A program made the position numbers and the translations under genes. A DNA stretch of 64,000 nucleotides from Anthocerotibacter panamensis C109 (lineage in GTDB: Bacteria; Cyanobacteriota; Cyanobacteriia; Gloeobacterales; Anthocerotibacteraceae), in the NCBI RefSeq assembly GCF_018389385.1, contig NZ_CP062698.1, positions 1,615,501 to 1,679,500 of the forward strand. The letters run 5' to 3'. The notes under the pieces were generated by a model that was not told where the DNA came from, ran no database searches, and saw only the letters and a program-made list of their open reading frames with translations. Position 1 is the stretch's first letter. Each line of letters opens with the position of its first letter. Shown here in pieces: positions 37,626 through 47,095 of the stretch.

Positions 37626-37823
37626 TCAGGTCGCTTCACAAAAAGAGACCAGCCGATGCCAGTGAACGCCTCGATATTCCAAGGCGAGGTCACGTACACC
37701 CCTGCGCACACAAGTCTGGGGCGCGATAGAAGCACCCCGATAAGTGACAGGATCCATCAGCAAGGTCGGTTGGGGGCGCTTAACGTTAGTGACCGGAACA
37801 CCCCGATAGAGCATTAAAGACAT
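37626..37823 (-). CDS. DUF4278-like small protein with three YRG motifs
   Basis: 65 residues: LMLYRGVPV, PVTYRGASI and LALEYRGVHW are spaced along the protein, the pattern I associate with the short cyanobacterial DUF4278 family. It has no membrane segment. Function unknown. Flanked by the dapA gene and a 46-residue ORF. Confidence 0.65.
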   Translation of the reverse strand: MSLMLYRGVPVTNVKRPQPTLLMDPVTYRGASIAPQTCVRRGVRDLALEYRGVHWHRLVSFCEAT

Positions 37824-37907
37824 GACAAAACCTCATGGGTAAATCTTTTGGGTAGGTGCACTTCAGGAGATAAGAGCCGTGTGTCTTAGAAGAAAAAAAG
37901 GCGCTCC

Positions 37908-38048
37908 TCAAGCTGTGAGCTGGAGGGTATGAATTTCAGCGTTGACTTCTAATGTATGAATACAGCGCACAAGGGTCGATTCCTCGCGCTTCTTCGCTGC
38001 CAAAATTTGCTTATGGACAAGCTGACGAAACAAATCACGGAGCTTCAT
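37908..38048 (-). CDS. Possible 46-residue basic protein
   Basis: Short frame starting MKLRDLFRQLVHKQILAAKK, rich in Lys and Arg. The ATG at 38048 is preceded on the minus strand by AGAGG within a plausible Shine-Dalgarno distance. The protein is one long predicted amphipathic helix and then a strand. It has no family I recognise. It is one of the few explanations for the 37824-38238 stretch, but coding is not proven. Confidence 0.4.
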   Translation of the reverse strand: MKLRDLFRQLVHKQILAAKKREESTLVRCIHTLEVNAEIHTLQLTA

Positions 38049-38238
38049 AAGGGATACCTCTTCACTGCCCTTCCATAATACTCCATAAAAAGTATATTTT
38101 GATACAAACCAAGGTCTTAAGATTCGCTAAGAGATTATTTTTCTTTATTGAAAAACCCTTGACAGGAGCGCGGACGTCGGGTGAAACGCATTGCGGCTTC
38201 ATCCCATTCCAGACCCAGTGGGCTATGTTCTCTCCTGA

Positions 38239-39558
38239 CTAACGTGCGGGTACCGGCAGCAATGCTCCGGTCAGACTAAAGCTACGGGCGGCGGTGATGC
38301 GCACAGAGACGGTTTGGCCGCGCAGGTGCGTGATGTCGCCGGGGCAGAAGACCAAGCGGTTGGAGCGGGTGCGACCCATGACTTGGGTGCTGTCTTTGGG
38401 GTTAGGGGCTTCGATGAGGACTTCTTCGACGCGGCCTAAGTAGCGTTGAGAGCAGATACGGGCGCTGTTATCGACAGCCCGATTGAGCCGTTGCAAGCGG
38501 TCCATTTTGTCTTGCTCAGAGATTTGGTCGGGCCAATGGGCGGCGGGTGTACCGGGACGGGGTGAATAGGCAGCAGTGTTCACCGCTTCGAACTGGAGAT
38601 CTTCGACTAACTGCACTGTATTGAGAAACTGTTCCTCGGTCTCCCCCGGAAAGCCTACGATGGCATCCCCACTGATCGCTGCATCCGGGATATGGCTGCG
38701 CACGGTATCGATGATGGTGCGGTAGCGTTGGTGGGAATAGCCCCGTGCCATGCGGCTCAAGACCTGGTTGTCCCCCGACTGGAAGGGGATGTGAAAGTGG
38801 TTGCAGACCTTGGGTAGCTCGGCGCAGGTGGCGATCAGCTCCTCGGTGAAGTAGCGGGGGTGCGAGGTGGCAAAGCGGATGCGCTCAAGACCTGGAGCAG
38901 CGTGGACAGTGCGCAATAAAGAGGCCAGATTGCTCCCAATGTCCCGACCATAGGCGTCGATGTTCTGGCCCAAGAGGGTGATTTCTTTGTAGCCGCGTTC
39001 GCTCAGGTTGAGGACTTCTTGATAGATGGCTTCGGGGGTGCGCGACTGCTCTACCCCTCGGGTATAGGGCACGATGCAGTAGGTGCAGCGCTCGTTGCAG
39101 CCGTAGATGACGTTGACCCAGGCAGAGAGGTCGTTTTGGCGGCGTGGCTGGATAAGGTCTTCGGGGATCTCGCGTGGGTCGGTCGCCACAACCTGCTCTC
39201 CGTCAGCTACTCGTTCTAGGAGCGTGGAGAGTTGGTCTACGTGTTGTGGTCCCATGACCAGATCTACTTCAGGCACGCGGCGCAGGAGTTTTGTCCCTTC
39301 CTGTTGGGCGACGCAGCCTGCGACTACGAGGGTGAGGGCGGGATTTTGGTGTTTGCGGTGGGCGTGGATACCTAGGTAGGAGTAAAGTTTTTGCTCGGCT
39401 CCGTCGCGGATGGAGCAGGTATTAAAAACCACCAAGTCTGCTGCCAAGGGGTCTTCCGTGGCGAGGTAGCCTAGGCTATCTAGGATGCCTGCCATGCGCT
39501 CCGAGTCAGCTTTATTCATCTGGCAGCCAAAGGTGGTGATCTGGTAATGCTGAGGCAT
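38239..39558 (-). CDS. miaB: tRNA-2-methylthio-N6-dimethylallyladenosine synthase
   Basis: 439 residues. N-terminal UPF0004 domain Cys residues are in [22 protein letters not shown] and [10 protein letters not shown]. The radical-SAM CxxxCxxC is in [13 protein letters not shown], and a C-terminal TRAM domain follows. It adds the methylthio group at A37 of tRNAs using two [4Fe-4S] clusters. Complete, with normal length. Confidence 0.93.
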   Translation of the reverse strand: MPQHYQITTFGCQMNKADSERMAGILDSLGYLATEDPLAADLVVFNTCSIRDGAEQKLYSYLGIHAHRKHQNPALTLVVAGCVAQQEGTKLLRRVPEVDLVMGPQHVDQLSTLLERVADGEQVVATDPREIPEDLIQPRRQNDLSAWVNVIYGCNERCTYCIVPYTRGVEQSRTPEAIYQEVLNLSERGYKEITLLGQNIDAYGRDIGSNLASLLRTVHAAPGLERIRFATSHPRYFTEELIATCAELPKVCNHFHIPFQSGDNQVLSRMARGYSHQRYRTIIDTVRSHIPDAAISGDAIVGFPGETEEQFLNTVQLVEDLQFEAVNTAAYSPRPGTPAAHWPDQISEQDKMDRLQRLNRAVDNSARICSQRYLGRVEEVLIEAPNPKDSTQVMGRTRSNRLVFCPGDITHLRGQTVSVRITAARSFSLTGALLPVPAR

Positions 39559-39720
39559 GGTGGAATTTTAATATTGTCAGTACTCTAGCTTAACTCAGGG
39601 TCTATGCATGTTTTGAGATACTCCCTTTCCCCTGAACTTCCCCTACCGTTATAAAAGCGAGAACCTCGGACGTTATCATGGCGAGGGCGCTGGAGAAAGA
39701 CACTGGGCAAGCGGGTAGTT

Positions 39721-40989
39721 TTGGTCCGTCACGGACAGAGTAGTTGGAATAGCAAGGGCTGGATTCAGGGACGGTGTGATGAGTCAATCCTCACCGCACT
39801 CGGCGAAGAACAAGCCCGACGTACAGGGGAAGTGCTGGCTGCTGTCACCTTTGACCAAGGCTATGCAAGCCCCTTGCGACGAGCACAGCACACCGCCCAA
39901 ATCATCTGGCAAGACCGCCCGACGCCGCTGATTAGCTTGCCTGAACTTATAGAAATCGACCTGCCCCCCTGGCAAGGGATGACCCCCCAAGAAGTAGCAC
40001 GGCAATTTCCTGAACGCTTTGTGGTCTATCGGCAGACCCCCGCGCACTTTGAACTGGAGGGGCGCTATCCGGTGGTGGAACTCTGGGCACAGGCTCGAAG
40101 CGCTTGGGAGCAGATCCTGAAAAGCCCCGGTCATTGCCTCCTCGTCGTCGCCCATAACGCCATCAATCAAGCCCTACTCTCTACCGCTCTTGGATTGGGT
40201 CCGGCATCCTTTCGGATCTTGGCTCAGGGTAACGGCGGCATCAGCGTGTTAAATTTCCAGGACGACGGGCAAGCCCAACTTGAATCTTTAAACCAAACAG
40301 CCCACCTAACTCCCCCCCTCCCCCCCAAAAAAGCTCCGTCGCGCGTTCTTCTGGTGCGCCACGGTGAGACCCAATGGAACCGTGAGGGCCGTTTTCAGGG
40401 TCAGATGGATATCCCCCTCAACGCGACGGGCTTCGCACAAGCCCAAGGCACGGCGGAGCTTTTGAAAGATATTGCCATTGACCGGGTCATCTCCAGCCCG
40501 CTCCAGCGTCCGTTCCAGACCGCCGAGACCATCGTCGCCCCACATCCTGCCCTCGCCCTCACCACGCTTGCGGACCTCCAGGAAATTTCTCATGGCACTT
40601 GGGAAGGTAAGCTCCACACCCAGGTCGAAGCGGAGTATCCTGGTATGCTTGCCCAATGGAACCAGCATCCTGAGACCGTCCAGATGCCCGAAGGTGAGGA
40701 TTTAAATGCGGTCTGGGAACGGACCCGACGCGCCTGGAGCCAGATCCTGGACGGGGCTGAGGACAAAACTACCCTCGTCGTCGCCCATGACGCCATCAAC
40801 AAAGCTATCCTCTGCCTGTTGACCGATTTGGGACCAGCAGCTTTCTGGCGCTTCAAGCAGGGCAACGGAGCGGTGACAGTGATTGACTACCCGGACGGGG
40901 TCCAGGGTCGTGGCGTGCTCACGACTGTCAACTATACGGGTCATTTGGGCAGTTCGGTCTTTGACTGCACTGCCGAGGGTGCTCTTTAA
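39721..40989 (+). CDS. Two-domain histidine phosphatase (phosphoglycerate mutase type)
   Basis: 422 residues if started at TTG 39721. Two complete domains: the first with LVRHGQSSWN and VVAHNAINQALL, the second with LVRHGETQWN and VVAHDAINKAIL, separated at about residue 200 by a Pro/Lys linker. Both RHG motifs and both late His are present, so both sites may be active. There is no in-frame ATG or GTG near the start. CTG 39703 would give MGKRVVLVRHGQ and is preceded by GGAG; TTG 39721 is the other option. Substrate unknown. Tandem enzymes of this kind exist in other cyanobacteria. Confidence 0.8.
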   Translation: MVRHGQSSWNSKGWIQGRCDESILTALGEEQARRTGEVLAAVTFDQGYASPLRRAQHTAQIIWQDRPTPLISLPELIEIDLPPWQGMTPQEVARQFPERFVVYRQTPAHFELEGRYPVVELWAQARSAWEQILKSPGHCLLVVAHNAINQALLSTALGLGPASFRILAQGNGGISVLNFQDDGQAQLESLNQTAHLTPPLPPKKAPSRVLLVRHGETQWNREGRFQGQMDIPLNATGFAQAQGTAELLKDIAIDRVISSPLQRPFQTAETIVAPHPALALTTLADLQEISHGTWEGKLHTQVEAEYPGMLAQWNQHPETVQMPEGEDLNAVWERTRRAWSQILDGAEDKTTLVVAHDAINKAILCLLTDLGPAAFWRFKQGNGAVTVIDYPDGVQGRGVLTTVNYTGHLGSSVFDCTAEGAL

Positions 40990-41164
40990 GTATCACGCAC
41001 ACATGGCTGCAGGCTCTCCCGTCTCGGTCCACCTGTTCACGCAACGCTTGGGCCAATGCTAGCCTTCTTAGGTTAAATTAAAAAATCTTCCCGTAGTTCT
41101 CAAAGCAAGCACAGCACAGACTCTAGGGTGGTTCGTGAAGAAGAAATGGTGTGGGAGTAGATTT

Positions 41165-43207
41165 ATGGAGCGAAGATTCTGCACGATGGTACTGGGGTTG
41201 GCGATAGTCATGGGCATGGCGCCCCCAAGCCCTGCTGCTCCCGCCCAGACCCCGACCATTGACCAATCCCTGAGCTTGAGCAGCGTCACGCGAGCCGTCA
41301 TCTCCCCCGATGGTCGGCTGGTCGTCTATCAGGTTCAAGGGACCAACTGGACAGACAACGCCTTCGAAACAGAACTCTGGATCGCCACCACGGATGGCAG
41401 TACCCGCTATCCCTTGACCCACGCTAAAAAGTCGAGCAGTGAACCCGTCTGGTCCCCAGACAGCAAGCAGATCGCCTTTCTCTCTGACCGCAACGGCAGC
41501 CGCCAAATCTATCTGATTGCTCCAGGGGGGGGTGAAGCCCGCCAACTCACGTTTGGGGACGAGCCGGTGAAAGCCCTCCGCTGGTCGCCCGACGGCAAAT
41601 ACCTCGCCTTCAGCGCCGAACCGCCCCAGAGCAAGCCCGCCAAAGAGCGCAAGGAGAAGTACGGCGACTTTGAGGTCGTGAAGGGCGACTACACCATGAC
41701 CCACCTCTGGTTGCTAGAAGTGGCGCGCGAAGCCGTCCAGCAACCACCCCAAGCTTTGACCGAGGGCACATCGTTTAGCGTAGACGACTTCTCCTGGTCA
41801 CCGGAATCCAAGCGCATTGCCTTCAGCGCAAGCCGTGACCCGGACCTCAGTTCCACAGACACCTTTGATATCTATGTGCTCAACTTGGGCGACCACGCAG
41901 TCCAAAAAATCGTCAGCACTCCCGGACCCGACCGGAATCCCGTCTGGTCTCCTGATGGCAGTGAGATCGCCTACGAGACTGCCGCTGGTGACCCAAACTT
42001 TTTCTATACCAACACCTACCTCGCCGTGGTGCCTTCTCGTGGCGGGGCAAGCCGCGTGCTGACCCGGACCTTCGACGAAGAAGCCAACTTGCTCGCTTGG
42101 TCTACAGGAGCCATCTATTTCTCAGCCCTCCAGAAGACCGCCTCCCACCTGTTTCGCCTCGATCCCAAGACCCAGGCTATCGCGCAGGTGAGTGACCCGG
42201 ACCCCTTGGTGCTCTCTCAGTTCACCTGCACCCAGACGTGTACCCAAGCCGCGTTCATCGCCGCTCAACCCGATACCTACCCAGAGGTCTACACCACCGC
42301 CCTCCAGACCTTCAAGCCGCAACGCCTGACCACGCTGGGCGAGCAGTTCAAACCCTTTCGGCTGGCCCAACGGGAGGTCGTCACCTGGACTTCCAGTGAC
42401 GGTACCCCCATCGAAGGCGTCCTGTTCAAACCCGCCGATTTCGATCCTAAAAAGAAATATCCACTCCTTGTCGTCATCCACGGCGGACCAACCGGGGTAG
42501 ACCAACCCATCCTCCGCGCCGACCGCTACTATCCCATCGAACAGTTTGTGGCGAAAGGAGCCCTAGTACTCAAGCCCAACTACCGGGGCTCCGCTGGCTA
42601 CGGCCAAAAATTCCGGGCGCTGAATGTCCGCAATCTCGGCTTGGGGGACTACGCCGATATCCTCTCTGGGGTGGACCATCTCATTGCGCAGGGGCTGGTC
42701 GATAGCCGTCGCGTGGGGGCGATGGGCTGGAGCCAAGGGGGTTATATCTCAGCGTTCATCACCACTTACAGCGACCGCTTCCGGGCTGTCTCTGTCGGGG
42801 CGGGCATCTCCGACTGGGTCACCTACTATGTCAATACCGATATCCATCCCTTCACCCGTCAGTACCTCCAAGCCACCCCCTGGAACGACCCCGAAATCTA
42901 CCGCAAGACCTCCCCGATGTCCTATATCCAGACCGCCAAAACCCCAACCTTGATCCAGCATGGCGAAAACGACCGCCGCGTCCCGATCCCCAACGCCTAC
43001 GAACTCTACCAGGGCCTCGAAGACCAGGGCATCCCCGTGAAAATGCTCGTCTACAAAGGTTTCGGCCACAGCATCGACAAACCCCGCCAACAGCGCTCTA
43101 TCCTCGAAGAAAACTACGCTTGGTTTAGCCGGTGGATCTGGGGCGAGAAAATGCCCTCATCTGGGAGCAACAGTTGGGTCAGTTCCACCAGGTCTGCCAC
43201 CCAATAG
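41165..43207 (+). CDS. S9 family prolyl-oligopeptidase-type peptidase, exported
   Basis: 680 residues from ATG 41165 with GGGAG seven bases upstream; it opens with a signal peptide (MERRFCTMVLGLAIVMGMAPP). A TolB-like beta-propeller (WSPDSKQIAFLSDRNGS, WSPDGSEIAY) precedes the hydrolase domain. Catalytic Ser is in GWSQGGY, Asp in ENDRRVP, and His in GFGHSI. It resembles acylaminoacyl-peptidase/oligopeptidases. The last 31 codons overlap the convergent HAD phosphatase by 94 bases, an unusually long overlap. Confidence 0.87.
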   Translation: MERRFCTMVLGLAIVMGMAPPSPAAPAQTPTIDQSLSLSSVTRAVISPDGRLVVYQVQGTNWTDNAFETELWIATTDGSTRYPLTHAKKSSSEPVWSPDSKQIAFLSDRNGSRQIYLIAPGGGEARQLTFGDEPVKALRWSPDGKYLAFSAEPPQSKPAKERKEKYGDFEVVKGDYTMTHLWLLEVAREAVQQPPQALTEGTSFSVDDFSWSPESKRIAFSASRDPDLSSTDTFDIYVLNLGDHAVQKIVSTPGPDRNPVWSPDGSEIAYETAAGDPNFFYTNTYLAVVPSRGGASRVLTRTFDEEANLLAWSTGAIYFSALQKTASHLFRLDPKTQAIAQVSDPDPLVLSQFTCTQTCTQAAFIAAQPDTYPEVYTTALQTFKPQRLTTLGEQFKPFRLAQREVVTWTSSDGTPIEGVLFKPADFDPKKKYPLLVVIHGGPTGVDQPILRADRYYPIEQFVAKGALVLKPNYRGSAGYGQKFRALNVRNLGLGDYADILSGVDHLIAQGLVDSRRVGAMGWSQGGYISAFITTYSDRFRAVSVGAGISDWVTYYVNTDIHPFTRQYLQATPWNDPEIYRKTSPMSYIQTAKTPTLIQHGENDRRVPIPNAYELYQGLEDQGIPVKMLVYKGFGHSIDKPRQQRSILEENYAWFSRWIWGEKMPSSGSNSWVSSTRSATQ

Positions 43208-43809
43208 TCCGCCCCCGCCGTCAACAGATCCGCTTTGGAGTGCACCCCCCACCCCACGGCACAAGCAGTGATCTGCGCATGCACCGCCGTCTGCACATCA
43301 AAAATCGAATCCCCGATAAAAATGGCCTGTTCCCGAGGCAGGCCATGATGAGCAAGGATTTGTTCGATGGATTCACGGTCTGGCTTGGGGCGGCTAACGA
43401 CATCCGGCGTGACGATAGGCTCAAAAGGAAAGGTCCATTCCCGCGCTGTTAGGAGCCGCATAATCCCCGCCTTACGCTTGCTAGAGGCAATAGCCAACCG
43501 CGCCCCGCTCGCCACCAACCCCGCCAACAGCCCCTCTATCCCCGCAAAAGGCAGCGCGTGAGCATCATGGTAAAAATGGCGATAGGTCTCTTGCAAGCGC
43601 GTCCAAGCCGCTTCTGGCTCACCAGCAAGTAGCTTACAAGCCTGCACTTCCAGGGGCAAACCGATCATCTCCTGCCACAGTTCTACCCAAGCCGGGGGAA
43701 GACCTAGCTCCTGGATAGTCTGCTCCATAGCCCAGACGATTCCCGCCGTGCTGTCTACGAGCGTGCCATCAAAATCAAAAATGACCAGAGGCCAAGGGAG
43801 CTTTACCAT
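43114..43809 (-). CDS. HAD superfamily phosphatase (phosphoglycolate phosphatase-like)
   Basis: 231 residues from ATG 43809, which avoids overlap with the preceding PrsW stop at 43832; an ATG at 43860 gives a longer frame. It has motif I VIFDFDGTLVDS with nucleophile Asp, a SSKRK motif II, Lys in PKPDRESI, and motif IV FIGDSIFD. The cap is of the subclass I type. Substrate unknown, Gph-like. The C-terminus (from about SPQIHRLNQA) runs into the S9 gene on the opposite strand. Confidence 0.85.
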   Translation of the reverse strand: MVKLPWPLVIFDFDGTLVDSTAGIVWAMEQTIQELGLPPAWVELWQEMIGLPLEVQACKLLAGEPEAAWTRLQETYRHFYHDAHALPFAGIEGLLAGLVASGARLAIASSKRKAGIMRLLTAREWTFPFEPIVTPDVVSRPKPDRESIEQILAHHGLPREQAIFIGDSIFDVQTAVHAQITACAVGWGVHSKADLLTAGADYWVADLVELTQLLLPDEGIFSPQIHRLNQA

Positions 43810-43831
43810 CGACCAACCGGCCCTAACAGTC

Positions 43832-45616
43832 TCATTCCAAAACCTCGATTTGACGGCCATCGGGCAGGCGACTCAAGCGGTCCTCAAGACTTCCTGGGGC
43901 TCCCACCTGTTCATATTGCCAGAATAATTCCGTCACCATCAACTCCCGTCCCTGTGTCGGCGGGGGCAAGAGTGGGTTGAGCCGCAAGACTTCTTCGACA
44001 GCCAGTTGGGCGACGTAGGGCGGTGCTGTCGTATGTTCGGCCAAGACCTGCACATCGTAGATTTCACCGCTCGAGCTGACCCGATACTGCACTACTGTGT
44101 ACTCTCCAGGGAGTAGCCGCGAGAAATAGAGGTCGTACTTCTCTTGTTCTCGGCGCAATTCGCCGGAGATGTAGTCGTTGTAGGAATGGGGGACACCCTT
44201 GGCGGTTTGAGAAGATTCACCGGTTTGGGGTTTGAGCTTTTGGCCGAGGCCCAGTGTCGAAGGTGCTTTGACACTGGGTTTCTCGCGGCGGTTCTCCTTA
44301 TCCTTGCCCTCAGGACGACCGACAGGGCGCTCGTCGTGACCCAGGAGCGTCGTCGGTTCACTAACTAGATCAAAGACCAAAGGCAGGGTGCCCGAAGTTT
44401 CTTTGTGCTCTTTGCCCTGCTGCCCTCCGCCCCCACCCAGGATCGGGATGAGCACCAGGAAGACTGCCGCCAACAGATGTCCAGCATAAGCCAGCGCCAC
44501 AGACTGCAACCAGGAGACCCGCAACGAAGGAGCCTCAAGGTAGTCGAAGCGGTTGTTGCGGGCGACCCAGTAGGCGTCCACCGCTCCCAGCACACTCAGC
44601 GAAAACATCAACGTCCCCATCAGCGGTAGGGCCGGACTCTGCTGGAGCGCACCCACAAATTCTGCCGGGTCCGGCCCCAATAACAAGCCCCACCCCAGCA
44701 GGGTCAACAGCGCTGTCTGCGGGTCGCTGACCAAAAACCACAACCCAAGGAGGACCAGGATATTGATCCCCCCTACCGCCATCAGATAGGCACCCTTCTG
44801 CCATTCGCGGTTGTATAGCTGCCCCAGTCCCGGAATTAGCCCCAGGAGTGCTGCTAGCCAGGGGGCACGCGGGGTGAGTGGCGGGGCCACATAATGTGGT
44901 TCCTCAAAAGGCAGAGACCCCCCGCCCCAACTCGGAGACCACTGCCGCGAGCGGACCACCAGCCGCCAACTCCACAGGGCAAGCGTCGCAAGCGACCCCC
45001 AAAGCAATGTCTCTGCCACCGGACTGCTCTGGAAAGCCAAAAAATCATAAAATCCGTGCCCCAGCGCAGCCAAAGCCAACCCTGTGCCCAACAATCCCCA
45101 GCGCGGTTTGCCCTCCTGCACTTCCCAGACCTTGGCCTGTCCTAGGTAAAAGCCCAGGATCACCCCCAACATCCCATGGAGGGGCACCGCCGTAAAAGCC
45201 CGAGCCAGTGCCACTTCATAGCCGGAATCCAAAACATAAGAAATATTCTCGGTCGCCCCAAAGCCCAAACCTACTGCCGTAGCCAGAATGATCCCGTCGT
45301 AGGCTTCCTGAAAGCTACTAAACCGCCACAGCGCCGCTCTGAGCAACAAAAACTTCGCCCCTTCCTCCACCAGCCCCACGCCAGCCAGGGTAAAAAAGGC
45401 GAGGCCACCCAGATTGGTGATGGTCCAAGGCTGTACGGTGAGGGCGGCCTCCACCGCCAAAGCAGCAAAAGCAGCGGCACATCCAGCGAGCACCGCCCCT
45501 GCCACCAGCGGAGTATTCGACCACCAGGGATAACGGGGGCGCAGGGTGATCCCCCCTAAAAAAATAACAGCCGGGGCGATGGCGGCACTGACTAAACCCA
45601 AGCTCTGCAAATTCAT
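43832..45616 (-). CDS. PrsW-type intramembrane protease fused to a membrane domain and a TonB-like C-terminus
   Basis: 594 residues. The N-terminal half is a PrsW-like multi-pass protease with EEGAKF at 84-89, GFGATENISY and HGMLG/HGFYDF His residues. It is followed at about 250-300 by GLIPGLGQLYNREWQKGAY, a segment seen in small membrane domains of the TM2/DUF5683 kind, then a further transmembrane part. A hydrophilic linker leads to a C-terminal region with VQYRVSSSGEIYDVQVLAEH and LAVEEVLRLNP, reminiscent of the TonB C-terminal fold. This combination is unusual; only the PrsW call is firm. Confidence 0.75.
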   Translation of the reverse strand: MNLQSLGLVSAAIAPAVIFLGGITLRPRYPWWSNTPLVAGAVLAGCAAAFAALAVEAALTVQPWTITNLGGLAFFTLAGVGLVEEGAKFLLLRAALWRFSSFQEAYDGIILATAVGLGFGATENISYVLDSGYEVALARAFTAVPLHGMLGVILGFYLGQAKVWEVQEGKPRWGLLGTGLALAALGHGFYDFLAFQSSPVAETLLWGSLATLALWSWRLVVRSRQWSPSWGGGSLPFEEPHYVAPPLTPRAPWLAALLGLIPGLGQLYNREWQKGAYLMAVGGINILVLLGLWFLVSDPQTALLTLLGWGLLLGPDPAEFVGALQQSPALPLMGTLMFSLSVLGAVDAYWVARNNRFDYLEAPSLRVSWLQSVALAYAGHLLAAVFLVLIPILGGGGGQQGKEHKETSGTLPLVFDLVSEPTTLLGHDERPVGRPEGKDKENRREKPSVKAPSTLGLGQKLKPQTGESSQTAKGVPHSYNDYISGELRREQEKYDLYFSRLLPGEYTVVQYRVSSSGEIYDVQVLAEHTTAPPYVAQLAVEEVLRLNPLLPPPTQGRELMVTELFWQYEQVGAPGSLEDRLSRLPDGRQIEVLE

Positions 45617-45791
45617 GGAGGCACCTGCAATAGCGCTTGATTACCCACCGGATGGACCGCCTGAACCCCCATTATAGGAAAGAGAAGCCAGCGCCACCGT
45701 GATTGTAGCCAATAATAAAAATCTAGGGCAAAGTACCCTGTCTTAAGGAAGAGTTAAGGTTCCCGCCTCTAAGCCCTCGGGTACGTGGCTG

Positions 45792-45797
45792 TATAAT
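45792..45797 (+). promoter_or_regulatory. Probable -10 element
   Basis: TATAAT perfectly matching the sigma-70 consensus, without a convincing -35. A start near 45804 would place the whole 45827-46006 ORF and the sigma factor gene on one transcript and rules out the TTG at 45797 as that ORF's start. Confidence 0.55.
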
Positions 45798-45826
45798 TGA
45801 GAAAGACGCAAAATAGAGGCATAACA

Positions 45827-46006
45827 GTGTCAAGAAAAACGGCTCTGACATCCAAACTGATGTCACTTGACCGAGAAACTTTTACAAAGGATTTTACGTC
45901 TATTAGAGAGACAAGCTTAGGAATTAAAGGTGCAGTGAGTTTTCTGAACAGCATTATAGCCCAAGCTCGCCCAAAGTTCCAAAAAATCGTCTTTTTATCT
46001 TACTGA
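45827..46006 (+). CDS. Small upstream ORF before a sigma factor gene
   Basis: 59 residues from GTG 45827 (AGAGG about ten bases upstream), ending 17 bases before the sigma factor ATG. Basic and Ser/Thr-rich, beginning MSRKTALTSKLMSLDRETF, with a hydrophobic, positively charged C-terminus ending FQKIVFLSY. No family recognised. More A/T-rich than its neighbours, so translation is uncertain. It could be a leader peptide or a regulator of the sigma factor. Confidence 0.45.
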   Translation: MSRKTALTSKLMSLDRETFTKDFTSIRETSLGIKGAVSFLNSIIAQARPKFQKIVFLSY

Positions 46007-46023
46007 ACGAAGGGGTGACACTG

Positions 46024-47094
46024 ATGGATCTCAACAGGATGCTGGTGAATGAGGGGACGCCCAACGGGTTCGAGGATCTGGGTCTCGAAGAGGGGATTCA
46101 GGTAGAAATGGAGGTGACTCGTCGCTCCAGTCGTGAAGGCTCATCCACCGATCTGGTTCGCCTGTACCTCCAGGAGATTGGCAAGGTGCCGCTCCTGAAG
46201 CGGGATGAAGAAGTGGAACTCGCCCGACAAGTGCAGCACATGATGGGCCTCATCAACCTAAAGAGCCCGGAAGAAAAAAAACTGGGCCGCGCACTCACCC
46301 GCGAAGAGTGGTCACAACTTGTCAATAAACCCTGGAATATCCTGAACAGCGAACTTAACTTGGGGACGCGTGCCAAGAAGAAAATGACTGAGGCCAACCT
46401 GCGGTTGGTAGTATCTGTAGCCAAGAAATACCAGAATCGGGGTCTGGAATTGCTGGATCTGGTCCAAGAGGGGACTTTGGGTCTGGAGCGTGCTGTCGAG
46501 AAGTTTGATCCGACCAAAGGCTATCGGTTTAGTACCTACGCCTACTGGTGGATTCGTCAGGGCATCACCCGCGCGATTGCAACCCAATCACGGACCATTC
46601 GTCTGCCGGTCCACGTCACCGAAAAGCTCAACCGCATCAAAAAGGCCCAGCGTCGTCTCTCCCAAACCCTTGGTCGGACCGCGACTTTGGCGGAGATCGC
46701 CGACTCCGTACAGATGGACATCATGGAGGTGCGTGACCTCTTGAGCCGTGTGCCGCGGGCGGTCTCCCTAGATACCAAGGTCGGCAAGGACAAGGACACT
46801 GAATTGGGAGAACTCCTGGAGTCTGAAGCCCAAACTCCTGAACAAGCAGTGACCCGTGAGGCTCTAGAGCGCGATATCGCAGGGCTTCTGGAGACCCTCA
46901 ACAGCCGCGAACGCGACGTGCTGCGTATGCGCTACGGTCTGGTGGACGGGCGGACCTATTCGCTGTCGGAGATTGGACAGATCCTCGACCTCTCGCGCGA
47001 GCGGGTCCGTCAGATTGAGACCAAGGCTTTCCAGAAACTACGCCAGCCCAAACGCCGCTTGCGGATCAAGGACTACCTGGAAACGCTAGAGTAG
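46024..47094 (+). CDS. Sigma-70 family factor, probably group 2
   Basis: 356 residues from ATG 46024, with AGGGG at 46010. It contains regions 1.2 (VRLYLQEIGKVPLL), 2.1-2.4 (RLVVSVAKKYQNRGLELLDLVQEG, YRFSTYAYWWIRQGITRAI), 3 and 4 (ERDVLRMRYGL, LDLSRERVRQIETKAFQKLR). A short N-terminus replaces region 1.1. The LLKRDEEVELARQVQ segment and length fit cyanobacterial group 2 factors, which respond to light, nutrient or stress signals, but the principal factor cannot be fully excluded. The small sixA-like gene follows immediately. Confidence 0.8.
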   Translation: MDLNRMLVNEGTPNGFEDLGLEEGIQVEMEVTRRSSREGSSTDLVRLYLQEIGKVPLLKRDEEVELARQVQHMMGLINLKSPEEKKLGRALTREEWSQLVNKPWNILNSELNLGTRAKKKMTEANLRLVVSVAKKYQNRGLELLDLVQEGTLGLERAVEKFDPTKGYRFSTYAYWWIRQGITRAIATQSRTIRLPVHVTEKLNRIKKAQRRLSQTLGRTATLAEIADSVQMDIMEVRDLLSRVPRAVSLDTKVGKDKDTELGELLESEAQTPEQAVTREALERDIAGLLETLNSRERDVLRMRYGLVDGRTYSLSEIGQILDLSRERVRQIETKAFQKLRQPKRRLRIKDYLETLE

Positions 47095-47095
47095 C

